Below are positions 8,627-18,829 of a stretch of 64,000 bases of DNA, in pieces. Origin of the DNA: Streptomyces zhihengii (GTDB lineage: Bacteria; Actinomycetota; Actinomycetes; Streptomycetales; Streptomycetaceae); the NCBI RefSeq assembly GCF_016919245.1, contig NZ_JAFEJA010000002.1, forward strand, positions 932,501 to 996,500. Direction: 5' to 3'. Made by a program: the position numbers and the translations under genes. The notes below the pieces were generated by a model, which worked only from the letters and a program-made list of their open reading frames with translations, was not told the DNA's origin and made no database searches. The first letter of the stretch is position 1; every line of letters starts with the position of its first letter.

Positions 8627-11581
8627 ATGGACGCGTCAGCCCCCGGACCGGGCCCCGAAGCGGGCCGGGAGTCCGCGGAACCGAGCGAGGAGGGCCTGCG
8701 GAGGCTGCTGGCCGGTCTCGTCGCGGTTCGCGACGGAGACCTGTCGGTCCGGCTCCCCGGCGACACCTCGCCCCTGCTCTCCGAGATCGCCGGCATCTAC
8801 AACGGCATGGTCGACCAGCTCTCGCTGGTCACCTCCGAGGTCACCCGCGTCGCCCGCGAGGTCGGCGGACAGGGGCTGCTCGGCGGCCAGGCCAGGGAAC
8901 CGCGCGTCAGCGGGGCGTGGAGCGAGCTCACCTCGGGCGTCAACACCATGGCCGACAACCTGACCTCCCAGGTGCGCTCCATCGCCCAGGTCGCCACCGC
9001 GGTGGCCCGCGGCGACCTGACGCAGAAGATCCGGGTCGACGCCCGCGGGGAGATCCTGGAGCTCAAGGAGACCATCAACACCATGGTCGACCGGCTGTCG
9101 TCCTTCGCGGAGGAGGTCAGCCGGGTGGCCCGCGAGGTGGGCACCGACGGCAACCTCGGCGGCCAGGCGACCGTCCGCGGCGTCTCCGGCACCTGGAAGG
9201 ACCTCACCGACAACGTCAACTCGATGGCCACCAACCTGACCAACCAGGTCCGCAACATCGCCCAGGTCACCACCGCCGTCGCCCGCGGCGACCTCACCCG
9301 GAAGATCGACGTGGACGCCCGCGGCGAGATTCTGGAACTGAAGACGACCATCAACACCATGGTCGACCAGCTCTCCTCGTTCGCCGCCGAGGTGACCCGC
9401 GTGGCCCGCGAGGTCGGCAGCGAGGGGCGGCTCGGCGGCCAGGCCGAGGTCGAGGGCGTGTCCGGCACCTGGAAGCGCCTCACCGAGAACGTCAACGAAC
9501 TCGCCGGCAACCTCACCCGCCAGGTACGCGCCATCGCCCGGGTCACCAGCGCGGTCGCCGAGGGCGACCTCACCCGGTCCATCACCGTCGAGGCGCCCGG
9601 CGAGGTCGGCGAACTGAAGGACAACATCAACGCGATGGTCGAGTCGCTGCGCGCCACCATCCGGGCCAACGAGGAGCAGGACTGGCTCAAGACCCACCTC
9701 GCCCGGATGTCCTCCCAGATGCAGGGCGCCCGCAACGTCGACGAGCTCGCCACCCGCATCATGGACGAGGTCCCGCCGCTGGTCAGGGCCCAGTACGGCG
9801 GCTTCTTCCTGGCCCGCGACACCCCCGGCGGCCGGGAACTCGCCCTGATCGCCTCCTACGGGTCGCCCGACCCGCCCGGGACGCCGCGCGTCTTCCGCTT
9901 CGGGCAGTCCCTCGTCGGCCAGGCCGCCCACAGCCGCCGGCCCGTCCAGGTCGACGACCTGCCGCCCGGCTACGCCACGGTCAGCAGCGGCACCGGCAGC
10001 GCCGACGCCGCCCATCTGCTGGTGCTGCCGGTGGTCCTGGAGGGACAGGTGCTGGCCGTGGTGGAACTCGCCGCGCTGACCCCGTTCACCGGGGTCCACC
10101 GCGACTTCCTCGACCGCTTCGCCGAGAGCGTCGGCGTCAACGTGGGCACGCTCATCGCCAACAGCCGCACCGATGAACTCCTCGGCCGGTCCCAGCGGCT
10201 CACCGCCGAGCTCTCCACCCGCTCCAAGCAGCTCACCGCACGGCAGGAGGAGCTCCAGCGCTCCAACGCCGAACTGAAGGAGAAGGCCGCGCTGCTGGCC
10301 GACCGGAACCGGGACATCGAGCGCAAGAACCTCGAGATCGAGCAGGCCCGCCAGGAACTGGAGGCCCGTGCGCAGCAGTTGTCCCGGACCTCGATGTACA
10401 AGTCCGAGTTCCTGGCCAACATGAGCCACGAGCTGCGCACCCCGCTGAACAGCCTGCTGATCCTCGCCCAGTTGCTCGCCCAGAACCTCGACGGCAACCT
10501 GACCGCCAAGCAGGTCGACTACGCCGAGGTCATCCACTCCGCGGGCTCGGACCTCCTCCAGCTCATCAACGACATCCTCGACCTGTCCAAGGTGGAGGCG
10601 GGCAAGATGCCCGTCCACTTCGCCGAGTTCGCCCTGCCGGAGCTCCTGGAGTACGTGGAGGCGACCTTCCGGCCGGTCGCGGGCGAACGCGACCTCGCCT
10701 TCGCGGTGATCGCCGAGCCCGGCACCCCGCGGACGCTCGTCACGGACGAGGCCCGGCTGCGGCAGGTCCTGCGCAACCTGCTCTCCAACGCGCTGAAGTT
10801 CACCGACCACGGCCGGGTCGAACTGCGGGCCGCCGTCGCGGCGGAGGACGAGGTGCCTGCCGCGCTGCGCGACGCCGGACCGGTGGTCGCCTTCCATGTG
10901 CACGACACCGGCATCGGGATCCCCGCGGACCGGCTGGAGAGCATGTTCGGCGCCTTCCAGCAGGGCGACGGCACCACCTCGCGCCACTACGGCGGCACCG
11001 GCCTCGGGCTGTCGATCAGCCGGGAGGTCGCCAAACTGCTCGGCGGCGCCATCGACGTCCGCAGCACCCCCGGGCGCGGCAGCCGCTTCACCCTCTATCT
11101 GCCGGCCGGCGGCCGGGGCGGCTCCTCCGACGTCACGGCCGCTCCCGTCCACGAGCCCGCCGAACCGGCCGCCCTGCCGGCCGGCGCGCCCCCGCCGGCC
11201 GACGGCCGCGCCGTGCTCGTCGTCGACGACGACAGCCGCAACGTGTTCGCGCTGACCGAGGTCCTCCGGGGCGCCGGGATCCGGGTCCTGACGGCCGACA
11301 ACGGCGCGGACGGCATCGAGCTCCTGCGCGGGAACGAGGACGTCGGGCTCGTCGTCATGGACGTGATGATGGCCGGCATGGACGGCTACGCGGCCATCGC
11401 CGCGATCCGTGAACTGCCCCGCAACCAGGCGGTGCCGGTCATCGTCGTCACGGCCAAGGCGATGCCCGGGGACCGCGCGGAGGCGCTCGCGGCCGGCGCC
11501 GACGACTGGGTGGCCAAGCCCGTGGACACGGCGGAGCTGCTCGCGATGATCAGCGAACGGCTCGCGTCGGAGCCCGGATGA
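8627..11581 (+). CDS. hybrid histidine kinase with stacked HAMP repeats, GAF, HATPase and receiver
   Basis: A soluble-looking 984-residue sensor. Residues ~33-380 hold a ladder of HAMP modules repeating every 92 residues (RGDLT...LKxTINTMVDxLSSFAxEVxRVAREVG). A GAF domain follows (~385-530), then a coiled coil, a HisKA domain with H601 in [11 protein letters not shown], a GHKL ATPase ([19 protein letters not shown]), and a receiver with phosphoacceptor D912 in VVMDVMMAG. There is no transmembrane segment or HPt domain, so output must go through the receiver or a separate protein. The architecture resembles Nik1-type kinases known from osmotic-stress sensing. It stands among partner-switching genes, with a CsbD-like gene next. 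The ATG at 8627 follows GGTGAGG. Confidence 0.93.
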   Translation: MDASAPGPGPEAGRESAEPSEEGLRRLLAGLVAVRDGDLSVRLPGDTSPLLSEIAGIYNGMVDQLSLVTSEVTRVAREVGGQGLLGGQAREPRVSGAWSELTSGVNTMADNLTSQVRSIAQVATAVARGDLTQKIRVDARGEILELKETINTMVDRLSSFAEEVSRVAREVGTDGNLGGQATVRGVSGTWKDLTDNVNSMATNLTNQVRNIAQVTTAVARGDLTRKIDVDARGEILELKTTINTMVDQLSSFAAEVTRVAREVGSEGRLGGQAEVEGVSGTWKRLTENVNELAGNLTRQVRAIARVTSAVAEGDLTRSITVEAPGEVGELKDNINAMVESLRATIRANEEQDWLKTHLARMSSQMQGARNVDELATRIMDEVPPLVRAQYGGFFLARDTPGGRELALIASYGSPDPPGTPRVFRFGQSLVGQAAHSRRPVQVDDLPPGYATVSSGTGSADAAHLLVLPVVLEGQVLAVVELAALTPFTGVHRDFLDRFAESVGVNVGTLIANSRTDELLGRSQRLTAELSTRSKQLTARQEELQRSNAELKEKAALLADRNRDIERKNLEIEQARQELEARAQQLSRTSMYKSEFLANMSHELRTPLNSLLILAQLLAQNLDGNLTAKQVDYAEVIHSAGSDLLQLINDILDLSKVEAGKMPVHFAEFALPELLEYVEATFRPVAGERDLAFAVIAEPGTPRTLVTDEARLRQVLRNLLSNALKFTDHGRVELRAAVAAEDEVPAALRDAGPVVAFHVHDTGIGIPADRLESMFGAFQQGDGTTSRHYGGTGLGLSISREVAKLLGGAIDVRSTPGRGSRFTLYLPAGGRGGSSDVTAAPVHEPAEPAALPAGAPPPADGRAVLVVDDDSRNVFALTEVLRGAGIRVLTADNGADGIELLRGNEDVGLVVMDVMMAGMDGYAAIAAIRELPRNQAVPVIVVTAKAMPGDRAEALAAGADDWVAKPVDTAELLAMISERLASEPG

Positions 11582-11679
11582 CCGCCGCCCGCGCCGCCCG
11601 GTTCACACCGCGCGCCCCGCCGAGGGGCGCGCGGGGGCGAACGGACGCACACGGACGCACACGCACGAGAGGAGAGAAC

Positions 11680-11889
11680 ATGATCATGGGCAGGGCCAAG
11701 GCCCGGCTGAAGCAGCTCCGGGGCCGGATGGAGGAGTCCGACGGCATCGTGCTGGAGAACGAGCGCCTGCGCGAGGAGGGCCGCCGGCGGGCCCAGCAGG
11801 GCCGGGACGAGGAGGCGGCCGCCAAGGCCGAGGCCGAATCCCGCCGCCGCGACCACCGCGACCACCGCGACGGCACCGACCGGCACTGA
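11680..11889 (+). CDS. CsbD-like small stress protein (divergent)
   Basis: A 69-residue, highly charged helical protein. The stretch GRAKARLKQLRGRMEESDG, followed by NERLREEGRRRAQQG, aligns with the KAKQLKGKxKExxGxxTGNERLxAEGxxxQxxG pattern of CsbD general-stress proteins. The C-terminus is a low-complexity RRRDHRDHRDGT tail. Start ATG at 11680 follows GAGAGGAGAG. It lies 98 bases after the hybrid kinase on the same strand. CsbD genes are classic SigB targets, which suits the location. The family match is by eye. Confidence 0.6.
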   Translation: MIMGRAKARLKQLRGRMEESDGIVLENERLREEGRRRAQQGRDEEAAAKAEAESRRRDHRDHRDGTDRH

Positions 11890-12020
11890 CCTGAACCGAC
11901 CGGCACCGGTCTCCACCGGCCTGCGCTGACCGGCGCCGACCGGATCCGACCTCCACCGGGCCTGCACCGGGCCTGCACCGGCCTGCGCCGACCGGCAATG
12001 ACCGGCACTCACGTGCGCCG
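11890..12020. repeat. degenerate ACCGG-rich direct repeats
   Basis: The space between the convergent CsbD-like and phosphatase genes is filled with short variants of CACCGG(G)CCTGC and (G)CGACCGG, about 12-18 bases each. At least four copies run from 11900 to 12000. No gene or clear terminator is seen. Confidence 0.5.
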
Positions 12021-12045
12021 GCCGGCCGGTGCCGCGGGCCCGGGG

Positions 12046-14295
12046 TCAGCCGACGCGGATGGCGACGACGCTCGTGTCGTCGTCCGTGTCCCCGGTCGCG
12101 CGCGCCAGGAGACCCTCCACCAGGGCGTCGACGCCCGTCGTGCGCAGGGTCTCCACCGTGCGGCAGAGGGCCTCCAGACCCTTGTCGAGGCCCTCCGTAC
12201 GGCGCTCGACGAGCCCGTCGGTGTACAGGAGCAGGGTGTCGCCCGGTTCGAGCCGCAGGGTGCGTTCGCGGTAGGCGGCGCCCCGGGCCGCACCGAGCAG
12301 GACGTCGTACGGGGCCTCGACCAGGCGGGCCCGGCCGTCGCGCAGCAGCAGCGGCGGCAGATGGCCCGCGTTCGCCCAGCGCAGCACCTGCCCGGCGGGA
12401 TCGTAGAGCGCGCACAGGGCGGTGGCCGTGGGCTCCCCGGGGACGTGCAGCGTCACCTCGTTGAGCCATCCCATCAGCCGCGCGGGGTCGTGCCCGGTGA
12501 AGGCCAGTCCGCGCAGCGCGTTGCGCAGGGCGACCATGCCGGTCGCCGCGTCCATGCCGTGGCCGGCGACGTCCCCGACCGCCACCAGGACCCGGCCGCC
12601 GGGCAGCGGGAGCACGTCGAACCAGTCGCCGCCCACCCGGTACTCGGCCGCCGCGGGCCGGTAGCGGGCCGCCGCGGACAGCCCGTGCAGGCTCCCCGCC
12701 GACGGCATCTGCGGCACGATCGCCTGCTGGAGCCGCAGCACCAGCCGGTGGCGCAGCACGGCCTGCGCCCGGACCGCCGTGAGCTGGTCGAACGTCGCGT
12801 TGAGCGCGACCTCCGCGTGGTACTCGGCCGAGACGTCCTGGTAGACGCCGGTGATCCCGGTCAGCGCGGGCCCGCTGATCAGCGGCTCTGCCGCGATGCG
12901 CACATGGCGCGGGCCGCCGTCCCGGCGGATCAGCCGGACCACGGCCGAGGCGCCCTTGCGCCGGTCGATCACGTCGCCCAGCAGTTCGCCGAAGGCGCCG
13001 GCGTCGTCGGCGTGCACCAGCGGGCCCAGTTCCGCGAGCGGCACCGGGGCCGCGTCCTTCGCCATGCCGAAGATCGCGTACGTCTCCTCCGTCCACGCCG
13101 TCGTGGCCGACATCAGGTCGTCCTGGAACAGCGCCATCCCCTGGAGCCGGGCCACCGCACGGCGCAGCGCCGTCCGCGGGTCGCTGTCCGTGTGCCAGAG
13201 CACCACCGCCCGCTCCGGTCCCGCGGGCAGCACCCGTACGTCCAGCATCGGGTCCGGGACGTCCCGGGCGTGCTCGGCGGGCAGCCGGGCGGCGCGCTGC
13301 GGCACCGACACGTGCCAGGCCCGCCGTGCCATCGCCGTCAGGTCCCGGTGCAGCAGCGGCAGGGCGGCCTCGACGGACTCGCCGGCCGCCCGGTCCGCCC
13401 CGCTGAGCGCCTCGGCGGCCGGCCGGTTGAGGTGCTCGACGGTGAGCGCCCCCGTGGCGTCGTCGCGGCGCAGGGTCATGCCCGGATGGACGAGGGAGTC
13501 CAGCAGGTCGTCCAGGGCGGGCACGGGGGCGGCCGGGTCGGCGTCGGCGGCCAGCAGCCGCCCCGCCACCTCCACCAGCCGGGGCAGCGCCGCGCGCACC
13601 CGTGCGTCGAAATCCGTCTCCCGGGGCCAGACCACCAGGGCGAGGCCGGTGTTCTGGCCCCGCAGCCGCAGCGGGATCACGGCCCGTGCCGCCCTCGGCG
13701 AGGGGCCGGGCAGTGTGTCGCCGTCCCGGGTGCCGGACGGCAGCCACACGGGCTCGCCGCCGGACAGCGCCGCCCGGACGGACGGCGGCGTGGCGGGCGG
13801 GATCCAGCGCCACTGGTCGGCCTCCAGGGCGGAGACGCCGGCGTGCCCCGCGAGTTCCAGGCAGCCCGTGGACGTCAGCCGCCACAGCCACAGGGCCTGG
13901 GCGCCGAGCGGGCGCAGCCCGCCGTCCAGCAGGGTGCGCGCGCCGCGCGCGGCCGAGTCCTCGGTCTCCACGGCGGCGGCCACCTGCCGCAGCGTCCGGG
14001 CCTCCTCCCGGTGGGCGGGGGTCCTCGGCGGGGCCGACACGGCGATGTACCCGGCGACGGAGTTCACGATGTCGGCCGCGAGGTCCTCGGGGGAGCTCCC
14101 GGCGGCCGCGGCGAGGCGGTTCAGGTGCTCGGCCGCCTCGACGGGCGGCAGCCCGAGCTGGGCGGCGAGGACGCCGGTCGCCACGTCCGTCAGGTGCTGC
14201 CGGGGGAGTTCGCCCGGCGGCGGGCCGGACGGCGGTGTGCCGGAGTCGCCCCGGTCGCCCTCCGGTCCCGGGGGACCGGGTGCAGCAGCGCTCAC
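12046..14295 (-). CDS. PP2C/SpoIIE-type phosphatase with ANTAR-like, GAF-like and PAS regions
   Basis: A 749-residue regulator. Near residues 35-80 it has an ANTAR-like helical segment (ATGVLAAQLGLPPVEAAEHL...). A GAF-like region and a PAS segment (around ITGVYQDVSAEYHAEVALN) follow. The C-terminal ~240 residues form a SpoIIE/RsbU PP2C domain with the metal-binding aspartates in GGDWFDV, VGDVAGHG, YTDGLVERR and DDTS. Such phosphatases dephosphorylate STAS antagonists and switch on SigB-like factors; the STAS gene at 6134 is the nearest candidate. GTG at 14295 is preferred because GGGGAG is five bases upstream; GTG at 14301 would overlap that RBS. Confidence 0.87.
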   Translation of the reverse strand: MSAAAPGPPGPEGDRGDSGTPPSGPPPGELPRQHLTDVATGVLAAQLGLPPVEAAEHLNRLAAAAGSSPEDLAADIVNSVAGYIAVSAPPRTPAHREEARTLRQVAAAVETEDSAARGARTLLDGGLRPLGAQALWLWRLTSTGCLELAGHAGVSALEADQWRWIPPATPPSVRAALSGGEPVWLPSGTRDGDTLPGPSPRAARAVIPLRLRGQNTGLALVVWPRETDFDARVRAALPRLVEVAGRLLAADADPAAPVPALDDLLDSLVHPGMTLRRDDATGALTVEHLNRPAAEALSGADRAAGESVEAALPLLHRDLTAMARRAWHVSVPQRAARLPAEHARDVPDPMLDVRVLPAGPERAVVLWHTDSDPRTALRRAVARLQGMALFQDDLMSATTAWTEETYAIFGMAKDAAPVPLAELGPLVHADDAGAFGELLGDVIDRRKGASAVVRLIRRDGGPRHVRIAAEPLISGPALTGITGVYQDVSAEYHAEVALNATFDQLTAVRAQAVLRHRLVLRLQQAIVPQMPSAGSLHGLSAAARYRPAAAEYRVGGDWFDVLPLPGGRVLVAVGDVAGHGMDAATGMVALRNALRGLAFTGHDPARLMGWLNEVTLHVPGEPTATALCALYDPAGQVLRWANAGHLPPLLLRDGRARLVEAPYDVLLGAARGAAYRERTLRLEPGDTLLLYTDGLVERRTEGLDKGLEALCRTVETLRTTGVDALVEGLLARATGDTDDDTSVVAIRVG

Positions 14296-14642
14296 GACCA
14301 CTCCCCTCTGCGGCGGCCGTGACGGCCGTCCGAAGCGCGCCCCCGTGGGATGTTACGCGCGCGGCTCCCGCCGGGCCGGGCCCGCGCGCGGCTTCGGAGG
14401 GGCCGGAGGGGTGTCCGGCCCCGGCCCCGTGGCGGTGTGCGGCGGGCGGGCCCCGGCCTCCCCGCGCAGGGCCGTCCGGGTGAACGGGCCCCCGGGCGCA
14501 CCGGCCCGGGACGGTGCGCCCGGGGCGGCGGGCGCCCCGGGGTGTGCGGGACCGGCCGGGGCGGGCCAGTCTGGGGGGATGACACCGGTGTGTCCGTTGA
14601 CGACGGCGGCACCGGCGGGAAGACGGAAAGGGGACGGTTGAC

Positions 14643-14882
14643 GTGAAGGAGACCGGGCGCCAGGGCGTCGATCCGGCGCGGCTCAGCGAACAGGACCTGC
14701 TGCGCGAACTGGAGACCATCCACCGCAGCCGCCACGACACACTGCTGTACGGCTCGGCGGCCGCCCTCGCGGCCCACAACGCGCGCATGGCGGACCTGGA
14801 GGGCGAGTACCTCCGGCGCCACCGGGACCGGCCCCCCGCCTCGGGCCGCACCCGCGAGGGCGCCCGCGCCCGCGAGAGCTGA
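14643..14882 (+). CDS. DUF6158 family small protein
   Basis: A 79-residue charged protein. The pattern GVDPARLSEQDLLRELETIHRSRHDT...GSAAALAAHNARMADLEGEYLRRH matches the DUF6158 family as I know it, which is found in Streptomyces near stress loci. The function is unknown. The start is GTG at 14643 with AAAGGGGA about ten bases upstream. It stands alone between divergent and convergent genes. Confidence 0.75.
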   Translation: MKETGRQGVDPARLSEQDLLRELETIHRSRHDTLLYGSAAALAAHNARMADLEGEYLRRHRDRPPASGRTREGARARES

Positions 14883-14909
14883 CCCGCACCGGCCCGGGCA
14901 CACGGCAGC

Positions 14910-14943
14910 GGGCCGGCCGCCCCGGTGCGGGGGCGGCCGGCCC
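14910..14943. terminator. hairpin between convergent genes
   Basis: A perfect 14-bp stem (GGGCCGGCCGCCCC at 14910-14923 with 14930-14943) closes a GGTGCG loop. It lies between the DUF6158 gene and the PfpI gene and can serve both strands. Confidence 0.7.
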
Positions 14944-14960
14944 GTCGGCCGTTCCGGGGT

Positions 14961-15518
14961 TCAGCGGGCGGCGCCCACCCCCGCGGCCTTGGCGAACTCC
15001 GCGGTGAACGTCTCGCAGAACGCCTTCAGGTCGTCCGGCTTGCGGCTGGTGATCAGGGTGCTCGGGGCGGCCGTGCAGACCTTCACCCGCTCGTCCACCC
15101 AGGTGCCCCCGGCATTGCGGATGTCGGTGCGCAGACTGGGCCACGAGGTGAGGGTCCGGCCGCGTACCAGGTCCGCCTCCACCAGCGTCCAGGGCGCGTG
15201 GCAGATCGCCGCGATCGGCTTGCCCGCGTCGGCGAACGCCTTCACGAAGGCGACCGCGTCCTCGTCCATCCGCAGGGCGTCCGGGTTCGCCACACCGCCG
15301 GGCAGCACCAGCGCGTCGTAGTCGCCGGCCGACGCCTCGGACACCACCTGGTCGACGGGGAAGGTGCCGGCCGCGTCGAGGTGCTCGAAGGCCTGCACCG
15401 TGCCCGGCCGGGTGGAGATCAGCCGGGGCTCGCCGCCGGCGTCCTTCACCGCCTGCCACGGGTCGGTGAGTTCGATCTGCTCCACACCTTCGTGCGCGGT
15501 CAGAAATGCGATCGGCAT
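14961..15518 (-). CDS. DJ-1/PfpI family protein (YhbO/PfpI-type)
   Basis: A 185-residue class I glutamine-amidotransferase-like protein. The nucleophile elbow is AAICHAPWTLVEADLVRGR, with the catalytic Cys followed by His as in the PfpI/YhbO subgroup. YDALVLPGGVANPDALR is the preceding conserved strand. Subgroup members have been described as proteases, chaperones or glyoxal-protective enzymes, and are often stress induced. The ATG at 15518 follows GAGGAG. A GTGT-N15-GGGTAC box 64 bases upstream supports sigma-B-type control. Confidence 0.9.
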   Translation of the reverse strand: MPIAFLTAHEGVEQIELTDPWQAVKDAGGEPRLISTRPGTVQAFEHLDAAGTFPVDQVVSEASAGDYDALVLPGGVANPDALRMDEDAVAFVKAFADAGKPIAAICHAPWTLVEADLVRGRTLTSWPSLRTDIRNAGGTWVDERVKVCTAAPSTLITSRKPDDLKAFCETFTAEFAKAAGVGAAR

Positions 15519-15581
15519 GTTGCGCTCCTCGGGTCGTCCGCCGCCGGCCGATCCGGTTCCGCGGCCGGCGACCACGCACGG

Positions 15582-15606
15582 GTACCCGCCGCGCGGCCGC
15601 CGACAC
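15582..15606 (-). promoter_or_regulatory. candidate sigma-B-type promoter (GTGT-N15-GGGTAC)
   Basis: On the minus strand, GTGT (15606-15603) and GGGTAC (15587-15582) are separated by 15 bases, a full match to the Streptomyces SigB-group pattern. The PfpI gene starts 64 bases downstream. Confidence 0.55.
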
Positions 15607-15631
15607 ACCCGGGGGCGGGCCCCCGCGCTGC

Positions 15632-16621
15632 CTACGGGGTGCGCCCGAAGGCCTCCAGGATCCGCTGCGCCGCGAGGGTCGCCGTCAGCTCCCCGTCGCG
15701 GACCGCCCGCTCGACGGCGGGCGCCTCGGCGCGGACGGCCGGGTGCCGGTGCAGGCGGTCCATGAGGGTCTCGCGGACCATCGACCACGTCCAGCCGATC
15801 TGCTGGTCACGCCGCTTGGCGTCGAGCCTGCCGGTCGAGTCCAGCAGCGCGCGGTGCTGCTCCAGCCGCTCCCACACCGTGTCGAGACCGGTGTTCTCCC
15901 GGGCACTGCACGACAGCACCGGCGGGGTCCACGCGGCGTCCGCCGGGTGCATCAGCCGCAGCGCGCCCGCCAGTTCACGGGCGGCGGCGCGGGCGTCGCG
16001 CTCATGGGGGCCGTCGGCCTTGTTGACGGTGATCACGTCGGCCAGCTCCAGCACCCCCTTCTTGATGCCCTGGAGCTGGTCGCCGGTGCGGGCGAGGCTC
16101 AGCAGCAGGAAGGAGTCGACCATGTCGGCGACGGCGGTCTCCGACTGGCCCACGCCCACCGTCTCGACCAGCACGACGTCGTAGCCCGCGGCCTCCATCA
16201 CGATCATCGTCTCGCGGGTCGCCTTGGCGACGCCGCCGAGGGTGCCCGCGCTGGGGGAGGGGCGCACGAACGCGGCCGGGTCGACCGAGAGCCGCTCCAT
16301 CCGCGTCTTGTCGCCGAGGATGGAGCCGCCGGTCCGGGTGGACGACGGGTCCACCGCGAGCACGGCGACCCGGTGCCCGAGACCGGTCAGCATCGTCCCC
16401 AGGGCGTCGATGAACGTGGACTTGCCCACGCCGGGCACACCGCTGATGCCCACCCGCCGCGCCTCGCCGGTGTACGGCAGCAGCTCGGTGAGCAGTTGCT
16501 GCGCGAGCACCCTGTGGTCGGGGCGGGTGGACTCGACGAGCGTGACGGCGCGCGCGATGTACGCACGCGAGCCGTCCCGCACGCCTTTGACATAGGTGTC
16601 GATGTCGATCGTCGGAGGCAT
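15632..16621 (-). CDS. meaB: methylmalonyl-CoA mutase-associated GTPase MeaB
   Basis: A 329-residue G3E-type GTPase. Walker A is GVPGVGKST (residues 61-69), the base-recognition region reads TVNKADG, and [13 protein letters not shown] carries the switch region. MeaB loads and protects the adenosylcobalamin of methylmalonyl-CoA mutase. It starts three bases after the mutB stop codon, so mutA-mutB-meaB form one operon. The length is normal for bacterial MeaB. Confidence 0.95.
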   Translation of the reverse strand: MPPTIDIDTYVKGVRDGSRAYIARAVTLVESTRPDHRVLAQQLLTELLPYTGEARRVGISGVPGVGKSTFIDALGTMLTGLGHRVAVLAVDPSSTRTGGSILGDKTRMERLSVDPAAFVRPSPSAGTLGGVAKATRETMIVMEAAGYDVVLVETVGVGQSETAVADMVDSFLLLSLARTGDQLQGIKKGVLELADVITVNKADGPHERDARAAARELAGALRLMHPADAAWTPPVLSCSARENTGLDTVWERLEQHRALLDSTGRLDAKRRDQQIGWTWSMVRETLMDRLHRHPAVRAEAPAVERAVRDGELTATLAAQRILEAFGRTP

Positions 16622-16624
16622 GGC

Positions 16625-18829
16625 CTACAGCTCGTGGCCGAGCGAGCCGGCGAGGGTGCGCACCAGGTCCCGGGCGGCGTCCGGGATCACGGTGCCCGGC
16701 GGGAAGACCGCCGCCGCGCCCGCGTCGTGCAGCGCCTGCACGTCCTGCGGGGGGATCACGCCGCCGACGACGATCATGATGTCCTCGCGGCCCTCGGCCG
16801 CCAGCTCCTCGCGGAGCGCGGGCACGAGCGTCAGGTGCCCGGCGGCCAGCGACGACACACCGACGATGTGCACGTCCGCCTCGACCGCCTGCCGGGCCAC
16901 CTCGCCCGGCGTCTGGAACAGCGGGCCGACGTCCACGTCGAAGCCCAGGTCGGCGAAGGCGGTCGCGATCACCTTCTGGCCGCGGTCGTGGCCGTCCTGG
17001 CCCATCTTGGCCACCAGGATGCGGGGCCTGCGGCCCTCGGCCTCCTCGAAGGCGTCGACCAGCGCACGGGTACGGTCCACCGACGGTGACATGCCTGCCT
17101 CGTTCCGGTACACACCGGAGATCGTACGGATCTGGCCCGCGTGCCGGCCGTACACCTTCTCCAGGGCGTCGGAGATCTCCCCGACGGTCGCCTTCGCCCG
17201 CGCCGCGTCCACGGCCAGCGCGAGCAGATTGCCCTCCAGCGAGCCGCCCTTCGACGGCTCGGACCCGGCGGCCGCGGTCAGCGCGCGCAGCGCGTCCTGG
17301 CAGGCCGCCTCGTCGCGCTCGGCCCGCAGCCGGCGCAGCTTCTCCACCTGCTGGGCGCGCACCTGCGAGTTCTCGACCTTGAGCACGTCGATCTGCTCGT
17401 CGGACTCCACCCGGTACTTGTTGACGCCGATCACCGGCTGCCGGCCGGAGTCGATGCGCGCCTGGGTACGGGCGGCGGCCTCCTCGACGCGCAGCTTCGG
17501 GATGCCCGCGTCGATGGCCTTCGCCATGCCGCCGGCGGCCTCGACCTCCTCGATGTGCTGCCAGGCGCGGCGGGCGAGGTCGTGCGTCAGGCGCTCCACG
17601 TAGGCGCTGCCGCCCCACGGGTCGATGACCCGGTTGGTGCCCGACTCCTGCTGGAGCAGGAGCTGGGTGTTGCGGGCGATGCGCGCCGAGAAGTCCGTCG
17701 GCAGGGCGAGTGCCTCGTCGAGCGCGTTGGTGTGCAGCGACTGGGTGTGTCCCTGGGTCGCCGCCATCGCCTCGATGCAGGTGCGGGTGACGTTGTTGAA
17801 GACGTCCTGCGCCGTCAGCGACCAGCCGGATGTCTGCGAATGGGTGCGCAGCGACAGCGACTTGGGGTTCTTCGGGTCGAAGGTCCGCACCAGCTTCGCC
17901 CACAGCAGCCGCGCGGCGCGGAGCTTGGCGACCTCCATGAAGAAGTTCATGCCGATCGCCCAGAAGAACGACAGCCGCGGCGCGAAGGCGTCCACGTCCA
18001 GGCCCGCCCCGATACCGGCCCGCAGGTACTCCATGCCGTCGGCCAGCGTGTACGCGAGCTCCAGGTCGGCCGTCGCGCCGGCCTCCTGGATGTGGTAGCC
18101 GGAGATCGAGATGGAGTTGTACCGCGGCATCTTCTGCGAGGTGAACGCGAAGATGTCCGAGATGATCCGCATCGAGGGGCCGGGCGGATAGATGTAGGTG
18201 TTGCGGACCATGAACTCCTTGAGGATGTCGTTCTGGATGGTCCCGGCCAGCTTCTCGGGCGGTACGCCCTGCTCCTCGGCGGCGACGATGTACAGCGCCA
18301 GCACGGGCAGCACCGCGCCGTTCATCGTCATCGACACGCTCATGCGGTCCAGCGGGATGCCGTCGAACAGCTGCCGCATGTCGTAGATCGAGTCGATCGC
18401 CACACCCGCCATGCCGACGTCGCCGGTCACCCGGGGGTGGTCGCTGTCGTAGCCGCGGTGGGTCGGCAGGTCGAAGGCGACCGACAGGCCCTTCTGCCCG
18501 GCCGCGAGGTTGCGCCGGTAGAAGGCGTTCGACTCCTCGGCCGTGGAGAACCCGGCGTACTGACGGATCGTCCAGGGCTGGTTGACGTACATCGTCGGGT
18601 ACGGGCCGCGCAGGAACGGCGCCATGCCGGGGAAGGTGCCGAGGAAGTCGAGCCCTTCCGCGTCCCGCCCGGTGTACAGCGGCTTGACCGGGATGCCCTC
18701 GGGGGTCTCCCAGATCAGCGCCTCCGCGTCCTTGCCGGTGGACGCCTCGACGGCCGCGCGCCACTCGTCCTCGGTCGCCGGGCCGGAAGCCGTGCCCAGC
18801 TCGATCCCCGTGAAGTCAGGGATGCCCAT
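16625..18829 (-). CDS. mutB: methylmalonyl-CoA mutase large (catalytic) subunit
   Basis: A 734-residue protein that interconverts succinyl-CoA and (R)-methylmalonyl-CoA using adenosylcobalamin. The N-terminal TIM barrel includes [13 protein letters not shown] and [11 protein letters not shown]. The C-terminal B12 domain has [12 protein letters not shown], where H614 is the lower cobalt ligand. In streptomycetes the enzyme supplies methylmalonyl-CoA for polyketides and degrades odd-chain acids. The ATG at 18829 shares its A with the mutA stop (TGATG). A GTG at 18832 is an alternative. Confidence 0.97.
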   Translation of the reverse strand: MGIPDFTGIELGTASGPATEDEWRAAVEASTGKDAEALIWETPEGIPVKPLYTGRDAEGLDFLGTFPGMAPFLRGPYPTMYVNQPWTIRQYAGFSTAEESNAFYRRNLAAGQKGLSVAFDLPTHRGYDSDHPRVTGDVGMAGVAIDSIYDMRQLFDGIPLDRMSVSMTMNGAVLPVLALYIVAAEEQGVPPEKLAGTIQNDILKEFMVRNTYIYPPGPSMRIISDIFAFTSQKMPRYNSISISGYHIQEAGATADLELAYTLADGMEYLRAGIGAGLDVDAFAPRLSFFWAIGMNFFMEVAKLRAARLLWAKLVRTFDPKNPKSLSLRTHSQTSGWSLTAQDVFNNVTRTCIEAMAATQGHTQSLHTNALDEALALPTDFSARIARNTQLLLQQESGTNRVIDPWGGSAYVERLTHDLARRAWQHIEEVEAAGGMAKAIDAGIPKLRVEEAAARTQARIDSGRQPVIGVNKYRVESDEQIDVLKVENSQVRAQQVEKLRRLRAERDEAACQDALRALTAAAGSEPSKGGSLEGNLLALAVDAARAKATVGEISDALEKVYGRHAGQIRTISGVYRNEAGMSPSVDRTRALVDAFEEAEGRRPRILVAKMGQDGHDRGQKVIATAFADLGFDVDVGPLFQTPGEVARQAVEADVHIVGVSSLAAGHLTLVPALREELAAEGREDIMIVVGGVIPPQDVQALHDAGAAAVFPPGTVIPDAARDLVRTLAGSLGHEL

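Noticed and set aside
8636..11152. A long minus-strand frame opposite the hybrid kinase
   Set aside because: Its repeats mirror the HAMP repeats of the sense gene and it contains no recognisable domain.
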